The notes under the pieces: generated by a model
The model's input: only the letters and a program-made list of their open reading frames with translations
The model's database searches: none
What the model was told of the DNA's origin: nothing
Translations under genes and position numbers: made by a program
Shown: positions 1 to 6,655 of the stretch, one piece after another
Layout of the letters: the number at the start of each line of letters is the position of its first letter
Position numbering within the stretch: the first letter of the stretch is position 1
Assembly (NCBI GenBank): GCA_007124075.1
Contig: SLFV01000142.1
Coordinates: 1-9,790, forward strand
Length of the DNA stretch: 9,790 bases
Origin: Roseimaritima sp.
Lineage (GTDB): Bacteria; Planctomycetota; Planctomycetia; Pirellulales; Pirellulaceae
Direction of reading: 5' to 3'

Positions 1-817
1 CGATCAATTTGTCCATCGCCTGACGCCCTATTTCTCGCCGCACCGGGTCAAAACCGCTAACGATGATCACCCCGGGCGTATCATCAATGATCACATCCAC
101 CCCGGTCGCTTTTTCAAACGCGCGGATATTGCGACCCTCCCGACCGATGATCCGGCCCTTCATGTCGTCGTTGGGAATGTCAACCGTGCTGGTCGTGGAA
201 TCGGCCGTGTGCGCGGCGGCGTACCGCTGCATCGCCGTCAGCAGGATTTCCCGACTTTTCGTTTCCGCAATGTCGTGAATCCGTCGCTCGTGCCGAACCA
301 CTAACGTCCCAATCTCCTGCTCCAATTCCTGTTGCAGGTTACTCATTAGCCGGCCAACTGCTTCCTCGCGAGTCAACCCGCTGACCTCCTGCAACGCGGC
401 GACCTGTTTCTTCGCGGTCGCTTCCAACTGGGTGCGGTGCCGATTGACCGTTTCCAATTGCTGAGACAATCGCTGCTGCGTGTTTTCCAAACCGCGAGTC
501 TGTTTCCGCAGCCCCTCCTCCTGCACCTTCAACTGTGCCTGCTGCTGCTCTAATTTCACGGTATCGTGATTCAATTTTTCGCGCGCCGCAGCCAACTCCC
601 GCTCGCTGTGCGCGCGGATTTCCAACGAAGCCTCCTTGGCCTCCAACGCGGCACGTTCCTTGATATTGTCGGCCTCGCTCCGCGCCAACGAGACAATCCG
701 CTCCGCCTCCCCCGACGCAGTCCGCTGCTTGCTGATCGCCAACCACTTGACGATCCCCAAAGCAACCCCGCAACCGACACCCACACCTACCAGTGCGGTG
801 ACAAGATATTCAAACAT
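1..817 (-). CDS. rny: Ribonuclease Y, N-terminal part (cut by left edge)
   Basis: Membrane-anchored endoribonuclease that starts mRNA decay. Reading the minus strand from the ATG at 817-815 gives 272 residues with no stop, so the gene continues off the left edge. Residues 4-28 form a hydrophobic, glycine/valine-rich N-terminal membrane anchor (start [13 protein letters not shown]). Residues about 45-200 are a long charged Glu/Gln/Lys/Arg/Ala-rich coiled coil. Then comes a KH RNA-binding domain with [12 protein letters not shown] at 221-232, followed by the family sequence [12 protein letters not shown]. The catalytic HD domain expected after this lies outside the window; the family is usually a little over 500 residues. 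An AGAGGA ribosome binding site ends 7 bases before the ATG and supports this start. The domain order is diagnostic for RNase Y. A generic KH-HD protein is the only alternative and is less likely because of the anchor and coiled coil. Confidence 0.95.
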   Translation of the reverse strand, partial: MFEYLVTALVGVGVGCGVALGIVKWLAISKQRTASGEAERIVSLARSEADNIKERAALEAKEASLEIRAHSERELAAAREKLNHDTVKLEQQQAQLKVQEEGLRKQTRGLENTQQRLSQQLETVNRHRTQLEATAKKQVAALQEVSGLTREEAVGRLMSNLQQELEQEIGTLVVRHERRIHDIAETKSREILLTAMQRYAAAHTADSTTSTVDIPNDDMKGRIIGREGRNIRAFEKATGVDVIIDDTPGVIIVSGFDPVRREIGRQAMDKLI

Positions 818-824
818 GTTTCGA

Positions 825-830
825 TCCTCT
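825..830 (-). promoter_or_regulatory. Shine-Dalgarno site of rny
   Basis: On the minus strand the sequence reads AGAGGA, followed by 7 bases and then the ATG of rny. It is one of the few clear Shine-Dalgarno sites in the window and fixes the rny start. Confidence 0.6.
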
Positions 831-873
831 GTATGGTCAAGAGAATCAACTACGCACCACAGTCAGCCGTGAA

Positions 874-908
874 CAAAAACGGGGCTGGCAAAAATCATTT
901 TTTCCCGT
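874..908 (-). terminator. Possible weak hairpin terminator behind the small ORF
   Basis: On the minus strand an outer stem ACGGG/CCCGT (908-904 with 883-879) encloses an inner A5/T5 stem (902-898 with 894-890) and is followed by a short T run (878-874). It begins right at the stop codon of the small leftward ORF ending at 908 and lies before rny. The stem is short and has an uneven internal loop, so terminator function is only a suggestion. Confidence 0.25.
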
Positions 909-1144
909 CAGCATGCAGAACCACGGTGCGCGGACAGGGCAATCGTGATCGGCGGACCCACCGCCAACACACCGCCCGCTTCCGGCACTCGTATCGCCAC
1001 TCGTGGTCGCCCACCCAGCCGCAAACCGGCCTGCCGCCAAGCGTTGCGGTGGATAACCAGCCCGTGGGCCCAAACGACGCCCTGTACACACGACGGCCAA
1101 TTGCACCGCACGGTCGCGGTCCTGACCGTCGGCGAGTAATCCAT
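908..1144 (-). CDS. Possible small hypothetical protein upstream of rny
   Basis: An unrecognised ORF of 78 residues from the ATG at 1144. Two GTG codons directly in front (1150, 1147) are alternative starts. The frame stays open much further upstream, to about 1275, with protein-like composition from about 1200, but without an ATG there. Points in favour: G/C-rich third codon positions, alternating hydrophobic stretches (GVVWAHGLVIH near residues 23-33 and GGVLAVGPPITIAL near 57-70), two Cys in CNWPSC, and a hairpin right after the stop. Points against: no ribosome binding site, no known domain, and long open frames on the same stretch in other phases. No signal peptide or membrane helix is evident. 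It lies between the divergent rny and tilS and points toward rny. A conserved planctomycete small protein or chance open sequence are both possible. Confidence 0.35.
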   Translation of the reverse strand: MDYSPTVRTATVRCNWPSCVQGVVWAHGLVIHRNAWRQAGLRLGGRPRVAIRVPEAGGVLAVGPPITIALSAHRGSAC

Positions 1145-1429
1145 CACCACCGCAGCGAAGAATCGAACGTGCGGGTTGCACCTCGGGTCGACGCTGGCAT
1201 AGCATTTGCCAAGTGATGAACAGAAAATACCACATGTCAGAAATTTGGAAAAGCAATGGTTTTTGCCGTCCGTTCACAATCCAAGCAGATTTTATCAGCC
1301 GGTGAAGGGATCCACGGCCTCTGCTGGCTAACATCGTGCCAGACGACTCTCGAAAGGTTTTAACTGGCGAGATCGTACCATGGATCCCCCGTGGCTGAAA
1401 CAACGGCAACCAAAATCAATCACCAAACC
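1145..1429. other. Intergenic region upstream of tilS
   Basis: No confident gene here. It turns more A/T-rich around 1215-1300. It contains an imperfect inverted repeat, GGGATCCACGG at 1308-1318 against CCATGGATCCC at 1378-1388 (10 of 11 pairs), which could form a long-range stem in the tilS leader. No convincing -35/-10 pair was seen for tilS. Confidence 0.4.
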
Positions 1430-2503
1430 ATGTTTTCCCCTTCCGACTGTAACGATAACTTGCTGGGACGATTGGCGGAGACCGTACGGACTGCTTGGCC
1501 GACAGGCTCCTGGGAGGGGGTTCCCCTGCTGGTCGCGGTCAGTGGAGGTGCCGACAGTGTCGCGTTGTTGCGCTTATTGGTGCATCTACTTGGGGAAGCG
1601 CAGGCCCAACGGTTGCTGACGGTGGCCCACATGGACCACGGGCTCCGTGGTCGCGATTCCCAGCAGGATGCTCAATTCGTAGCGGACCTGGCGGCGGACG
1701 TTGGGTTACGATTTGTCCTGGGCAACGCCGATTCGCAGTCCACCGCAACGCGTGCCCCCACAGACGAAGCCCGCTTGCGACACCAGCGTTACGCGTTCCT
1801 GGTCCGGGAATCTTACCGGCTGGGTGCCAGATACGTTGTGACGGGACATACTCGCGACGACCAAGTCGAGACGTTTTTGCAGCGACTTTTCCGCGGGACC
1901 GGACCTGCGGGGATGACCGGGATCCCGCCGTTCCGCGAACTGTGCACCGACCTGGTGTTGGTCCGCCCGCTGCTGGAAATCGATCGCCAGCACTTGCGTG
2001 ACCTGCTGACGGAACTGCGGCAACCTTGGCAAGAGGACTGCAGCAACGTCAGCACACGATACGACCGCAACTGGGTGCGGCACGAATTGCTGCCGCTGCT
2101 GGAGGCACGTTATCCGGGTGTCAGTCAACGGCTGGCAACAACGGTTGCGCAGCAGCGAAATGTGATGCAACACGTGGACCAAACCGCCCGCCGCTGGTTA
2201 CAGGCCAACCTGCTACAGCCATCCCAATCCAACTCGCAGACAAACCACCAATCCGTCGAAGTATCGCTGCAGCAAACCGATGCCACCGACGACGCGGTCC
2301 TGGTCGCGGTCTGGCAATCAATTTGGAAGCAATTCGGCTGGCCGCAACAAGCCATGCACCAGCGGCACTGGCACGGCCTTTGCCAATCCGCCAGGGGTAA
2401 GGGTCCAGCTACCTACGATCTGCCGGGAGCCATCCACGTGCAACGGTCCGCCATGGTGCTGACCCTGACCAAGCCCCCGACGAAAACGGCCCCCGCGGGT
2501 TGA
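1430..2503 (+). CDS. tilS: tRNA(Ile)-lysidine synthase
   Basis: ATP-dependent enzyme that attaches lysine to C34 of the CAU-anticodon tRNA-Ile, so that it reads AUA codons and accepts isoleucine. It is essential in most bacteria and cytoplasmic. From the ATG at 1430 it is 357 residues. An in-frame GTG at 1391 would add 13 residues; neither start has a Shine-Dalgarno site. Visible motifs: the PP-loop SGGADS (residues 38-43), MDHGLRG (68-74), GHTRDDQVET (139-148), the RLFRGTG/GMTGIPP block, and the WQEDCSNVSTRYDRNWVRHELLP block typical of TilS. The last third (about 285-345) resembles the TilS substrate-binding domain, with WPQQAMHQRHW and a DLPG element. It is shorter than the E. coli enzyme, which carries a further C-terminal domain; the short form is common in other bacteria. 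The tail after residue 345 looks disordered. Confidence 0.95.
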   Translation: MFSPSDCNDNLLGRLAETVRTAWPTGSWEGVPLLVAVSGGADSVALLRLLVHLLGEAQAQRLLTVAHMDHGLRGRDSQQDAQFVADLAADVGLRFVLGNADSQSTATRAPTDEARLRHQRYAFLVRESYRLGARYVVTGHTRDDQVETFLQRLFRGTGPAGMTGIPPFRELCTDLVLVRPLLEIDRQHLRDLLTELRQPWQEDCSNVSTRYDRNWVRHELLPLLEARYPGVSQRLATTVAQQRNVMQHVDQTARRWLQANLLQPSQSNSQTNHQSVEVSLQQTDATDDAVLVAVWQSIWKQFGWPQQAMHQRHWHGLCQSARGKGPATYDLPGAIHVQRSAMVLTLTKPPTKTAPAG

Positions 2504-2636
2504 ACGTTGGCGGTGTAGCCAAAGCCGGTTGATGCTTCGGTCGATCTCCTTCTGCGGGGCGCTACTGGGAAAACAAGGACACATTGCCAGATAAATCCGC
2601 TGCTTCGGGGGCGAGCAAGCTATATTTGTTGCGATC

Positions 2637-2670
2637 CCCTGTCACATGAGGAACCCTGTCGCATTAGGAA
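2637..2670. repeat. Two-copy 17-bp direct tandem repeat
   Basis: CCCTGTCACATGAGGAA (2637-2653) is followed immediately by CCCTGTCGCATTAGGAA (2654-2670), with 15 of 17 identical positions. It lies about 150-180 bases before the glycosyltransferase start, so it could be a pair of protein-binding sites, but nothing shows this directly. Confidence 0.6.
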
Positions 2671-2761
2671 ATTCGGAAAGAACTTCGCGATGGATCTTTC
2701 TCTCGTGCCGTGACGCCAACAGCTTGACACGGCTCCTGAGAGGGTCTTGGGTCCGTCATCA

Positions 2762-2797
2762 ATGAAAATTGCGTTCCTTCACGAACGTTGCCCCTGA
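2762..2797 (+). other. Eleven-residue upstream ORF (possible leader peptide)
   Basis: ATG to TGA encodes MKIAFLHERCP. It ends about 20 bases before the chosen glycosyltransferase ATG and overlaps the in-frame TTG at 2788. The peptide resembles the usual first residues of many GT4 enzymes (MKIAF...). This may be coincidence, a leader peptide, or a remnant of an older start. There is no ribosome binding site. Confidence 0.15.
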
Positions 2798-2817
2798 CAG
2801 ACAAGTCAGCCCCAACC

Positions 2818-4092
2818 ATGCCAGCAACCGACAATCAACGACGCATGAGCGAATTGACCACGGCAGACAGCCTCCCCGCCAAGCTGCATGTCGGCTTTGT
2901 CATGCACGTGATGCAAGTCGCCGGAGCCGAAGTGCTGGTCACCCAGATCATCCAGCAGCTAGCCGACAAAATCGAAGCGACCGTCTTCTGCCTCGATGGC
3001 CTTGGGCAACTTGGGCAGCAACTTCAGGACGCGGGTATCCCCGTGGTCGTGCTGGATCGACAGCCGGGATTGGACTGGCGAGTCGCCAAGCGGTTGGCCG
3101 CCGAAATCCGCCAACGCCACGTGCAATTGCTGCACGCGCATCAGTACACCCCCTTCTTCTATTCGGCCCTTGCCCGATTGCGGCATCGCGCGGCAGTCAA
3201 GATCGTATTTACCGAACATGGACGCCACTACCCCGATATTGTTTCCTGCAAACGCCGCTGGGCCAATCGGCTGTGCTTCCAACACTTTGCCGACGTCACG
3301 ACCGCATGCTGCGAATTCAGCACCGCTGCCCTCCGGAAAATCGAAGGCTTTTCTAAGGCGATCACGCTGCCCAACGGTGTCGATCTGACCAATTTGCCCC
3401 CGCGAGGCGACGCTGAACAACAAATCGCCCTGCGGCGGCATTTGGGCCTGCAACCCGACCTTCGCTACGTCGCCTGTGTCGCTCGCTTCCACCCCGTCAA
3501 GGACCACTCGACGTTGATCCACGCCTGGCGGGAGGTCCATCGTCGATTGCCCCAGGCGAGATTGCTGTTGATCGGTGACGGAAGCCTGCGCGAGGCCAGC
3601 GAGCAATTGGTACAAACGCTTGATGCCCAATTGGCCGCGGCGGGCGAAATCCAAGCAGGGGAGTTGACGGCTTCGATCCGGTTCCTGGGCATTCGCCATG
3701 ATGTCCCCCAACTGCTGCGAGCGGTCGACATCTTCACCCTCACCAGCGTCAGCGAAGCCGCCTCGCTGACCCTCCTGGAAGCCATGGCCAGCCAGTGCCC
3801 CGCCGTCGTCACCGCTGTCGGGGGCAATAGCGAACATGTCACCGACGGCCAGCACGGCTACTTAGTCCCCCGCGGCGATCACCAACAGCTTGCAAATCGC
3901 TTGGCGGAGCTGCTGCAAGACCCACCACGCTGCCGACAGCTGGGAGCGGCCGCGCGCGCGCGCGTCCTTGCGGACTTTGATCTGCGTAACGTGATCGAGG
4001 ATTACTATCAGGCATATCGCACTGCAGTCCGGGTCGTTAAGGGGTCAGAAGTCAATTGCCGGAACGGCCCTTCGGGTGCTTCGCAAAATTGA
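2818..4092 (+). CDS. GT4-family glycosyltransferase (GT-B fold)
   Basis: Predicted cytoplasmic, retaining glycosyltransferase using a nucleotide-sugar donor, probably for exopolysaccharide or other surface glycans; donor and acceptor cannot be told. From the ATG at 2818 it is 424 residues. In-frame alternatives are TTG 2788 and ATG 2845; conserved sequence only begins near residue 23. The N-terminal Rossmann domain starts with VGFVMHVMQVAGAEVLV, the glycine-containing acceptor-side loop of GT4 enzymes, and continues through LLHAHQYTPFF and FTEHGRHYPD. The linker carries LPNGVDL. The C-terminal donor domain has ARFHPVKDH, LLIGDG and the E-x7-E motif SEAASLTLLEAMA (Glu 313 and Glu 321), then GGNSEHV. 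No signal peptide or membrane helix is seen. The final 17 residues (from KGSEV) and the stop codon come from an inverted-repeat element (4036-4108), so the native C-terminus was probably different. A sugar-modifying acyltransferase follows. Confidence 0.9.
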   Translation: MPATDNQRRMSELTTADSLPAKLHVGFVMHVMQVAGAEVLVTQIIQQLADKIEATVFCLDGLGQLGQQLQDAGIPVVVLDRQPGLDWRVAKRLAAEIRQRHVQLLHAHQYTPFFYSALARLRHRAAVKIVFTEHGRHYPDIVSCKRRWANRLCFQHFADVTTACCEFSTAALRKIEGFSKAITLPNGVDLTNLPPRGDAEQQIALRRHLGLQPDLRYVACVARFHPVKDHSTLIHAWREVHRRLPQARLLLIGDGSLREASEQLVQTLDAQLAAAGEIQAGELTASIRFLGIRHDVPQLLRAVDIFTLTSVSEAASLTLLEAMASQCPAVVTAVGGNSEHVTDGQHGYLVPRGDHQQLANRLAELLQDPPRCRQLGAAARARVLADFDLRNVIEDYYQAYRTAVRVVKGSEVNCRNGPSGASQN

Positions 4093-4108
4093 CTGCTGTC
4101 CCCTTAAC
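4036..4108. repeat. Cloverleaf-like inverted repeat (REP/MITE type)
   Basis: The outer arms 4036-4057 and 4087-4108 pair at 20 of 22 positions and carry TTAAGGGG and CCCCTTAA near the ends. The loop between them is filled almost without gaps by three mini-hairpins: GCCG-GAA-CGGC (4058-4068), CCC-TTC-GGG (4068-4076, sharing one base) and TGC-TTC-GCA (4077-4085). Either strand could fold into a four-way, cloverleaf-like shape. It encodes no protein of its own but overlaps the end of the glycosyltransferase gene. The design fits a non-autonomous repeat mobilised in trans, such as a REP/BIME served by a RAYT-type transposase or a MITE. I believe very similar elements are scattered in Rhodopirellula-type genomes, but that is memory only. 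It might also slow transcription at the gene end. Confidence 0.8.
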
Positions 4109-4116
4109 CCTAACTT

Positions 4117-4145
4117 TTGATGCTGACGCACCACTACGGTAGAAT
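4117..4145 (+). promoter_or_regulatory. Candidate sigma70-type promoter for the acyltransferase
   Basis: TTGATG (4117-4122), exactly 17 bases, then TAGAAT (4140-4145). This is a close match to TTGACA-N17-TATAAT and lies just behind the inverted repeat. Transcription would begin near 4152, downstream of the first possible starts (TTG 4117, ATG 4120) of the next frame, so it favours the ATG at 4234 as its start. Based on pattern match only. Confidence 0.45.
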
Positions 4146-4233
4146 CGTTGCTGCCGTTGGCCCCGCAGCCAATGGATCGACGTTCACCACCACTCCGACC
4201 CCCACCACCACCCACGTGCCCAGAGTCCAGCGG

Positions 4234-4824
4234 ATGAAGACGCTCGCCCGGTCGCTCGCCACGCTCCTGATCGCGCCGCTGCTGCTGACGCATTGGATCG
4301 GCCGTCGCATCACCGATGCCGACCGTTCCTTGGAATCCCACTCACAGTTCCTGGCGCTCCTTCCCGGCAGCACCGGTAGTTTCCTGCGAGTCGCGTTTTA
4401 TCAACGCGCCCTCCAAGCTTGTCATCCGACCGCCACGATTGCTTTTGGCACGTTATTTTCCAAAGTCGACGCGAGGCTTGGCCCACACATTTACATTGGC
4501 CCTCGCTGTTGCCTGGGACTGGTGACCTTAGAAGCAGACGTTCTACTGGGACCTGGGGTGCAAATTCCCAGCGGTCCGCAGACGCACGGCATCGAACGCC
4601 TGGACATCCCCATCCGCCAGCAAACGGGGCAGCGAGTTCGGATCACCATCGGCCCTGACAGTTGGATCGGTGCTGGCAGCGTCGTCTTGGCCGATGTCGG
4701 CCAGCAAACCGTCGTGGGGGCTGGCAGCATCGTTACCAAGCCCCTCCCGGACCGAGTGATCGCCGTCGGAAATCCCGCCCGCGTCATTGCATCCCGACGC
4801 AGCAACAACGAAAGTATCGCATAA
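4234..4824 (+). CDS. Hexapeptide-repeat (LbetaH) O-acyltransferase
   Basis: Predicted acyl- or acetyltransferase with a left-handed beta helix, probably modifying a surface sugar with acetyl-CoA; the substrate is unknown. From the ATG at 4234 it is 196 residues. The frame is open back to TTG 4117/ATG 4120, which would add 38-39 residues of Thr/Pro-rich low-complexity sequence; the promoter at 4117-4145 argues against that start. The N-terminus MKTLARSLATLLIAPLLL is hydrophobic and may anchor the protein in the membrane. Residues about 65-185 hold hexapeptide turns (IYIGPRC, VLLGPGV, ITIGPDSWIGAGSVV, VVGAGSIV) and end in VGNPARVI, typical of the CatB/WcaF group. The His of PQTHGIERLD (about residue 118) sits where that group has its catalytic His. 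It follows a glycosyltransferase, consistent with polysaccharide decoration. CatB-type drug acetylation is less likely because of the membrane segment and the neighbour. Confidence 0.85.
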   Translation: MKTLARSLATLLIAPLLLTHWIGRRITDADRSLESHSQFLALLPGSTGSFLRVAFYQRALQACHPTATIAFGTLFSKVDARLGPHIYIGPRCCLGLVTLEADVLLGPGVQIPSGPQTHGIERLDIPIRQQTGQRVRITIGPDSWIGAGSVVLADVGQQTVVGAGSIVTKPLPDRVIAVGNPARVIASRRSNNESIA

Positions 4825-5116
4825 GTGAGGCACAGTCGCCTTCTCTCGGGCCTCTTGGGGTGCAAATTACCGCTTTTTGTCGCCGCACTCCATGCTGATG
4901 GTACGGTCCAGCTAGTGAGATCTGCGGCCGCGCGTTTCCCATTGAAACGTTAAAGAATCGCTGCTGGCTGTTCCGAATTTAAACGAATGCTGCGCTAATC
5001 GACACCGTCGGATTAAACGTTCAATGTGGCATCCCTGCGGCGATCGTCCTTAGTGGGCATAGGAATCACGTTTTTGCGGCGGGCGCTGAGCTAGCACGGA
5101 GCATCAAGGATTCGGC
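4825..5116. promoter_or_regulatory. Upstream region of the HD-GYP gene with paired AAACGTT sites
   Basis: No gene was seen in these 292 bases. Two similar near-palindromic sites occur, ATTGAAACGTTAAA (4941-4954) and ATTAAACGTTCAAT (5012-5025), both built around AAACGTT and about 71 bases apart, roughly seven helical turns. A partial third, TTTAAACGAATG, lies between them. They could be operator half-sites for the downstream regulator gene. An AAGGA ribosome binding site is at 5106-5110. No convincing promoter hexamers were found. Confidence 0.35.
5106..5110 (+). promoter_or_regulatory. Shine-Dalgarno site of the HD-GYP regulator
   Basis: AAGGA followed by 6 bases and ATG at 5117. It supports this start over the in-frame ATG at 5180. 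Confidence 0.55.
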
Positions 5117-6328
5117 ATGACGATACAGCTTTCCCTATCATCGATCGCTACCGATGCCGGCACGGCACCCCAACCCGTCATGTCCGAATCGAAAGATCCA
5201 GTGGCAGCGGTGATTAATCAAGCGCGGATCTTGATCATTGACGACGAGCCAGCCAACGTGATGGTACTGAAACGCTATTTGGAAGGGAGCGGTTTCCAGC
5301 GAGTTGCCACCAACACCAATTCCACTCAAGCACTTGCCTGGATTAAGGAGCAACGTGGTGACCTGCTGCTGCTGGATATCATGATGCCAAGCGTGTCGGG
5401 AATCGACATCCTGAAGGCCATGCGGGCCGACCCTAAGCTCAGGTTCGTCCCCGTGCTGATTGTGACGGCCAACACCGACAGCCAAACCAAACGGACTTGC
5501 CTGTCTCTGGGAGCGATCGACTTTCTGGCCAAACCGGTTGACCCGAATGAATTGTTGCCGCGGGTCCGCAACACCCTGGTGACCAAGTCGTTTCAAAATC
5601 AACTCGCTCGATACGCCCAGCAGTTGGAGCGACGGGTCCGAGAACGGACGCAGGAATTGGAGTTTTCCCGCCGCGAAGTGGTTGAATGCTTGGCTCGTGC
5701 GGCGGAGTACCGCGATACCGAAACCGGAAACCACGTCATCCGCGTGGGACGTTTTGCGGGTTCGATCGCCAAACGACTGGGGTTCTCCAATATCGACGTT
5801 GCCAACATTGAACTGGCTGCCCAATTGCACGACGTCGGGAAAATCGCCATCCCCGACGCTGTGTTGCACAAACCAGGACGCTTGGATCCCGACGAGTTCG
5901 CATACATGAAGCGGCATGCGGCGATTGGGCATTCGATCATCCGTGCGCATTCGCCGCGGGAAACTGCTACCTTGCGTCAGCACGTGATGGCTGGCGGGCA
6001 ACTGCTAGCTGCCCAAACCAGCCCTCTTTTGCGTTTGGCTGCAACGATCGCTTTGTCGCATCACGAACGCTGGGACGGCAACGGATACCCGCTGGGGATT
6101 AAGGGAGAAGATATTCCGATCGAGGCAAGGATTACCAGCGTGGCCGATGTGTACGACGCACTTAGTAGCCAGCGACCGTACAAAGAAGCGATGCCGCGTG
6201 AAAAATGTTTTGCCATCCTGGAGGAAGGACGCGGCAGCCAGTTTGACCCCAAGGTGCTGGATGCATTTTTCGCCAGCAGCAAGGAAATCATCGACATCCA
6301 ACTGGAACTGGTTGACTTGCCCAAATAA
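5117..6328 (+). CDS. REC/HD-GYP response regulator, predicted cyclic-di-GMP phosphodiesterase (RpfG-like)
   Basis: Cytoplasmic two-component output protein, 403 residues, predicted to hydrolyse cyclic-di-GMP when its receiver domain is phosphorylated. Residues 1-36 are a probably disordered extension. The receiver domain (about 37-155) has the acidic pair D42/D43, phosphoacceptor D87 in LLLLDIMMP, T117 and K139. A charged helix (about 158-195) links it to HD-GYP (about 190-400). The ligand spacing matches the pattern I recall for the trinuclear-metal enzyme PmGH: E202, H206, H238-D239 with K242 (HDVGK), H267, H315-H316 (HHERWDGNGYP), D344. H238 to H267 is 29 residues as expected, but H267 to H315 is 48 instead of 26, because a 22-residue insertion brings a second candidate, H289. 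No histidine kinase or GGDEF gene is nearby, so it is an orphan regulator. The adjacent polysaccharide genes suggest control of surface or biofilm traits (inference). Confidence 0.93.
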   Translation: MTIQLSLSSIATDAGTAPQPVMSESKDPVAAVINQARILIIDDEPANVMVLKRYLEGSGFQRVATNTNSTQALAWIKEQRGDLLLLDIMMPSVSGIDILKAMRADPKLRFVPVLIVTANTDSQTKRTCLSLGAIDFLAKPVDPNELLPRVRNTLVTKSFQNQLARYAQQLERRVRERTQELEFSRREVVECLARAAEYRDTETGNHVIRVGRFAGSIAKRLGFSNIDVANIELAAQLHDVGKIAIPDAVLHKPGRLDPDEFAYMKRHAAIGHSIIRAHSPRETATLRQHVMAGGQLLAAQTSPLLRLAATIALSHHERWDGNGYPLGIKGEDIPIEARITSVADVYDALSSQRPYKEAMPREKCFAILEEGRGSQFDPKVLDAFFASSKEIIDIQLELVDLPK

Positions 6329-6655
6329 CCCCAAAACTTGCCTCCACCTGATTCGATCACCTGACCGTGCCATGCGGATAACAACGGGCTGCGATTTCTT
6401 TTCTCTTTCAATCAATGCTAGCTTTCGATTCGTAGGCCCGCCGATGAGATAGTTGGAAACGAACTACAAGCTGCTTGTATCGCATTGCTTGGATTCTTTT
6501 TCAGAAACCGCATCGGGACGCCTAGGCGTGCGGTCGCTGTTTTCGCTATGATCCCCTCCGACATAACGAATGGCGGTCGAACAATCGCAAGTTTTGTTTG
6601 CCTCTCCGCCCTCGAATCCTGATGCACCCCCTCCCCTTTTTTCACGGTTGGTGCA
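6329..6655. other. Intergenic region between the HD-GYP gene and the small exported protein
   Basis: No gene is supported; a 126-codon minus-strand frame here lacks coding character. It holds a 15-bp palindrome, TACAAGCTGCTTGTA (6465-6479), and a -10-like TATGAT (6546-6551) about 105 bases before the next start, without a clear -35 element. The palindrome is too short and lacks the T run needed for a good terminator. Confidence 0.4.
6465..6479. repeat. Short palindrome, operator-like
   Basis: TACAAG-CTG-CTTGTA is a perfect 6-bp inverted repeat with a 3-base centre. It lies about 190 bases before the small exported protein gene and about 135 bases after the HD-GYP stop. It could be an operator or chance. 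Confidence 0.3.

Larger units (their letters stand above)
2504..2817. other. Intergenic region between tilS and the glycosyltransferase
   Basis: No recognised gene. It holds a perfectly contiguous 17-bp tandem repeat (2637-2670), an 11-codon ORF (2762-2797), and a TTGACA at 2724-2729 without a convincing -10 element 16-18 bases downstream. The glycosyltransferase promoter probably lies in this stretch. No clear tilS terminator was seen. Confidence 0.5.

Noticed and set aside
566..1216. 216-codon plus-strand ORF
   Set aside because: It overlaps rny antisense and continues through the intergenic gap; no family similarity and Arg/His-rich shadow composition.
846..1409. 187-codon minus-strand ORF covering the rny-tilS gap
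   Set aside because: Gly/Arg/Ala-rich, shifted-frame composition, and it runs into the tilS start; the 908-1144 frame looks more protein-like.
1495..2001. 168-codon plus-strand ORF
   Set aside because: It is an alternate frame inside tilS, which has all catalytic motifs in its own frame.
2959..3855. 298-codon minus-strand ORF
   Set aside because: It is antisense to the well-supported GT4 glycosyltransferase and has no recognisable domain; it is a shadow of GC-rich codon use.
4829..4853. Possible GAGGC/GCCTC hairpin after the acyltransferase gene
   Set aside because: The stem is only about five pairs with a large loop and no T run, so it is not a supportable terminator.
5138..6001. 287-codon minus-strand ORF
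   Set aside because: It lies opposite the REC/HD-GYP gene, which has full motifs; the antisense product has no motif.
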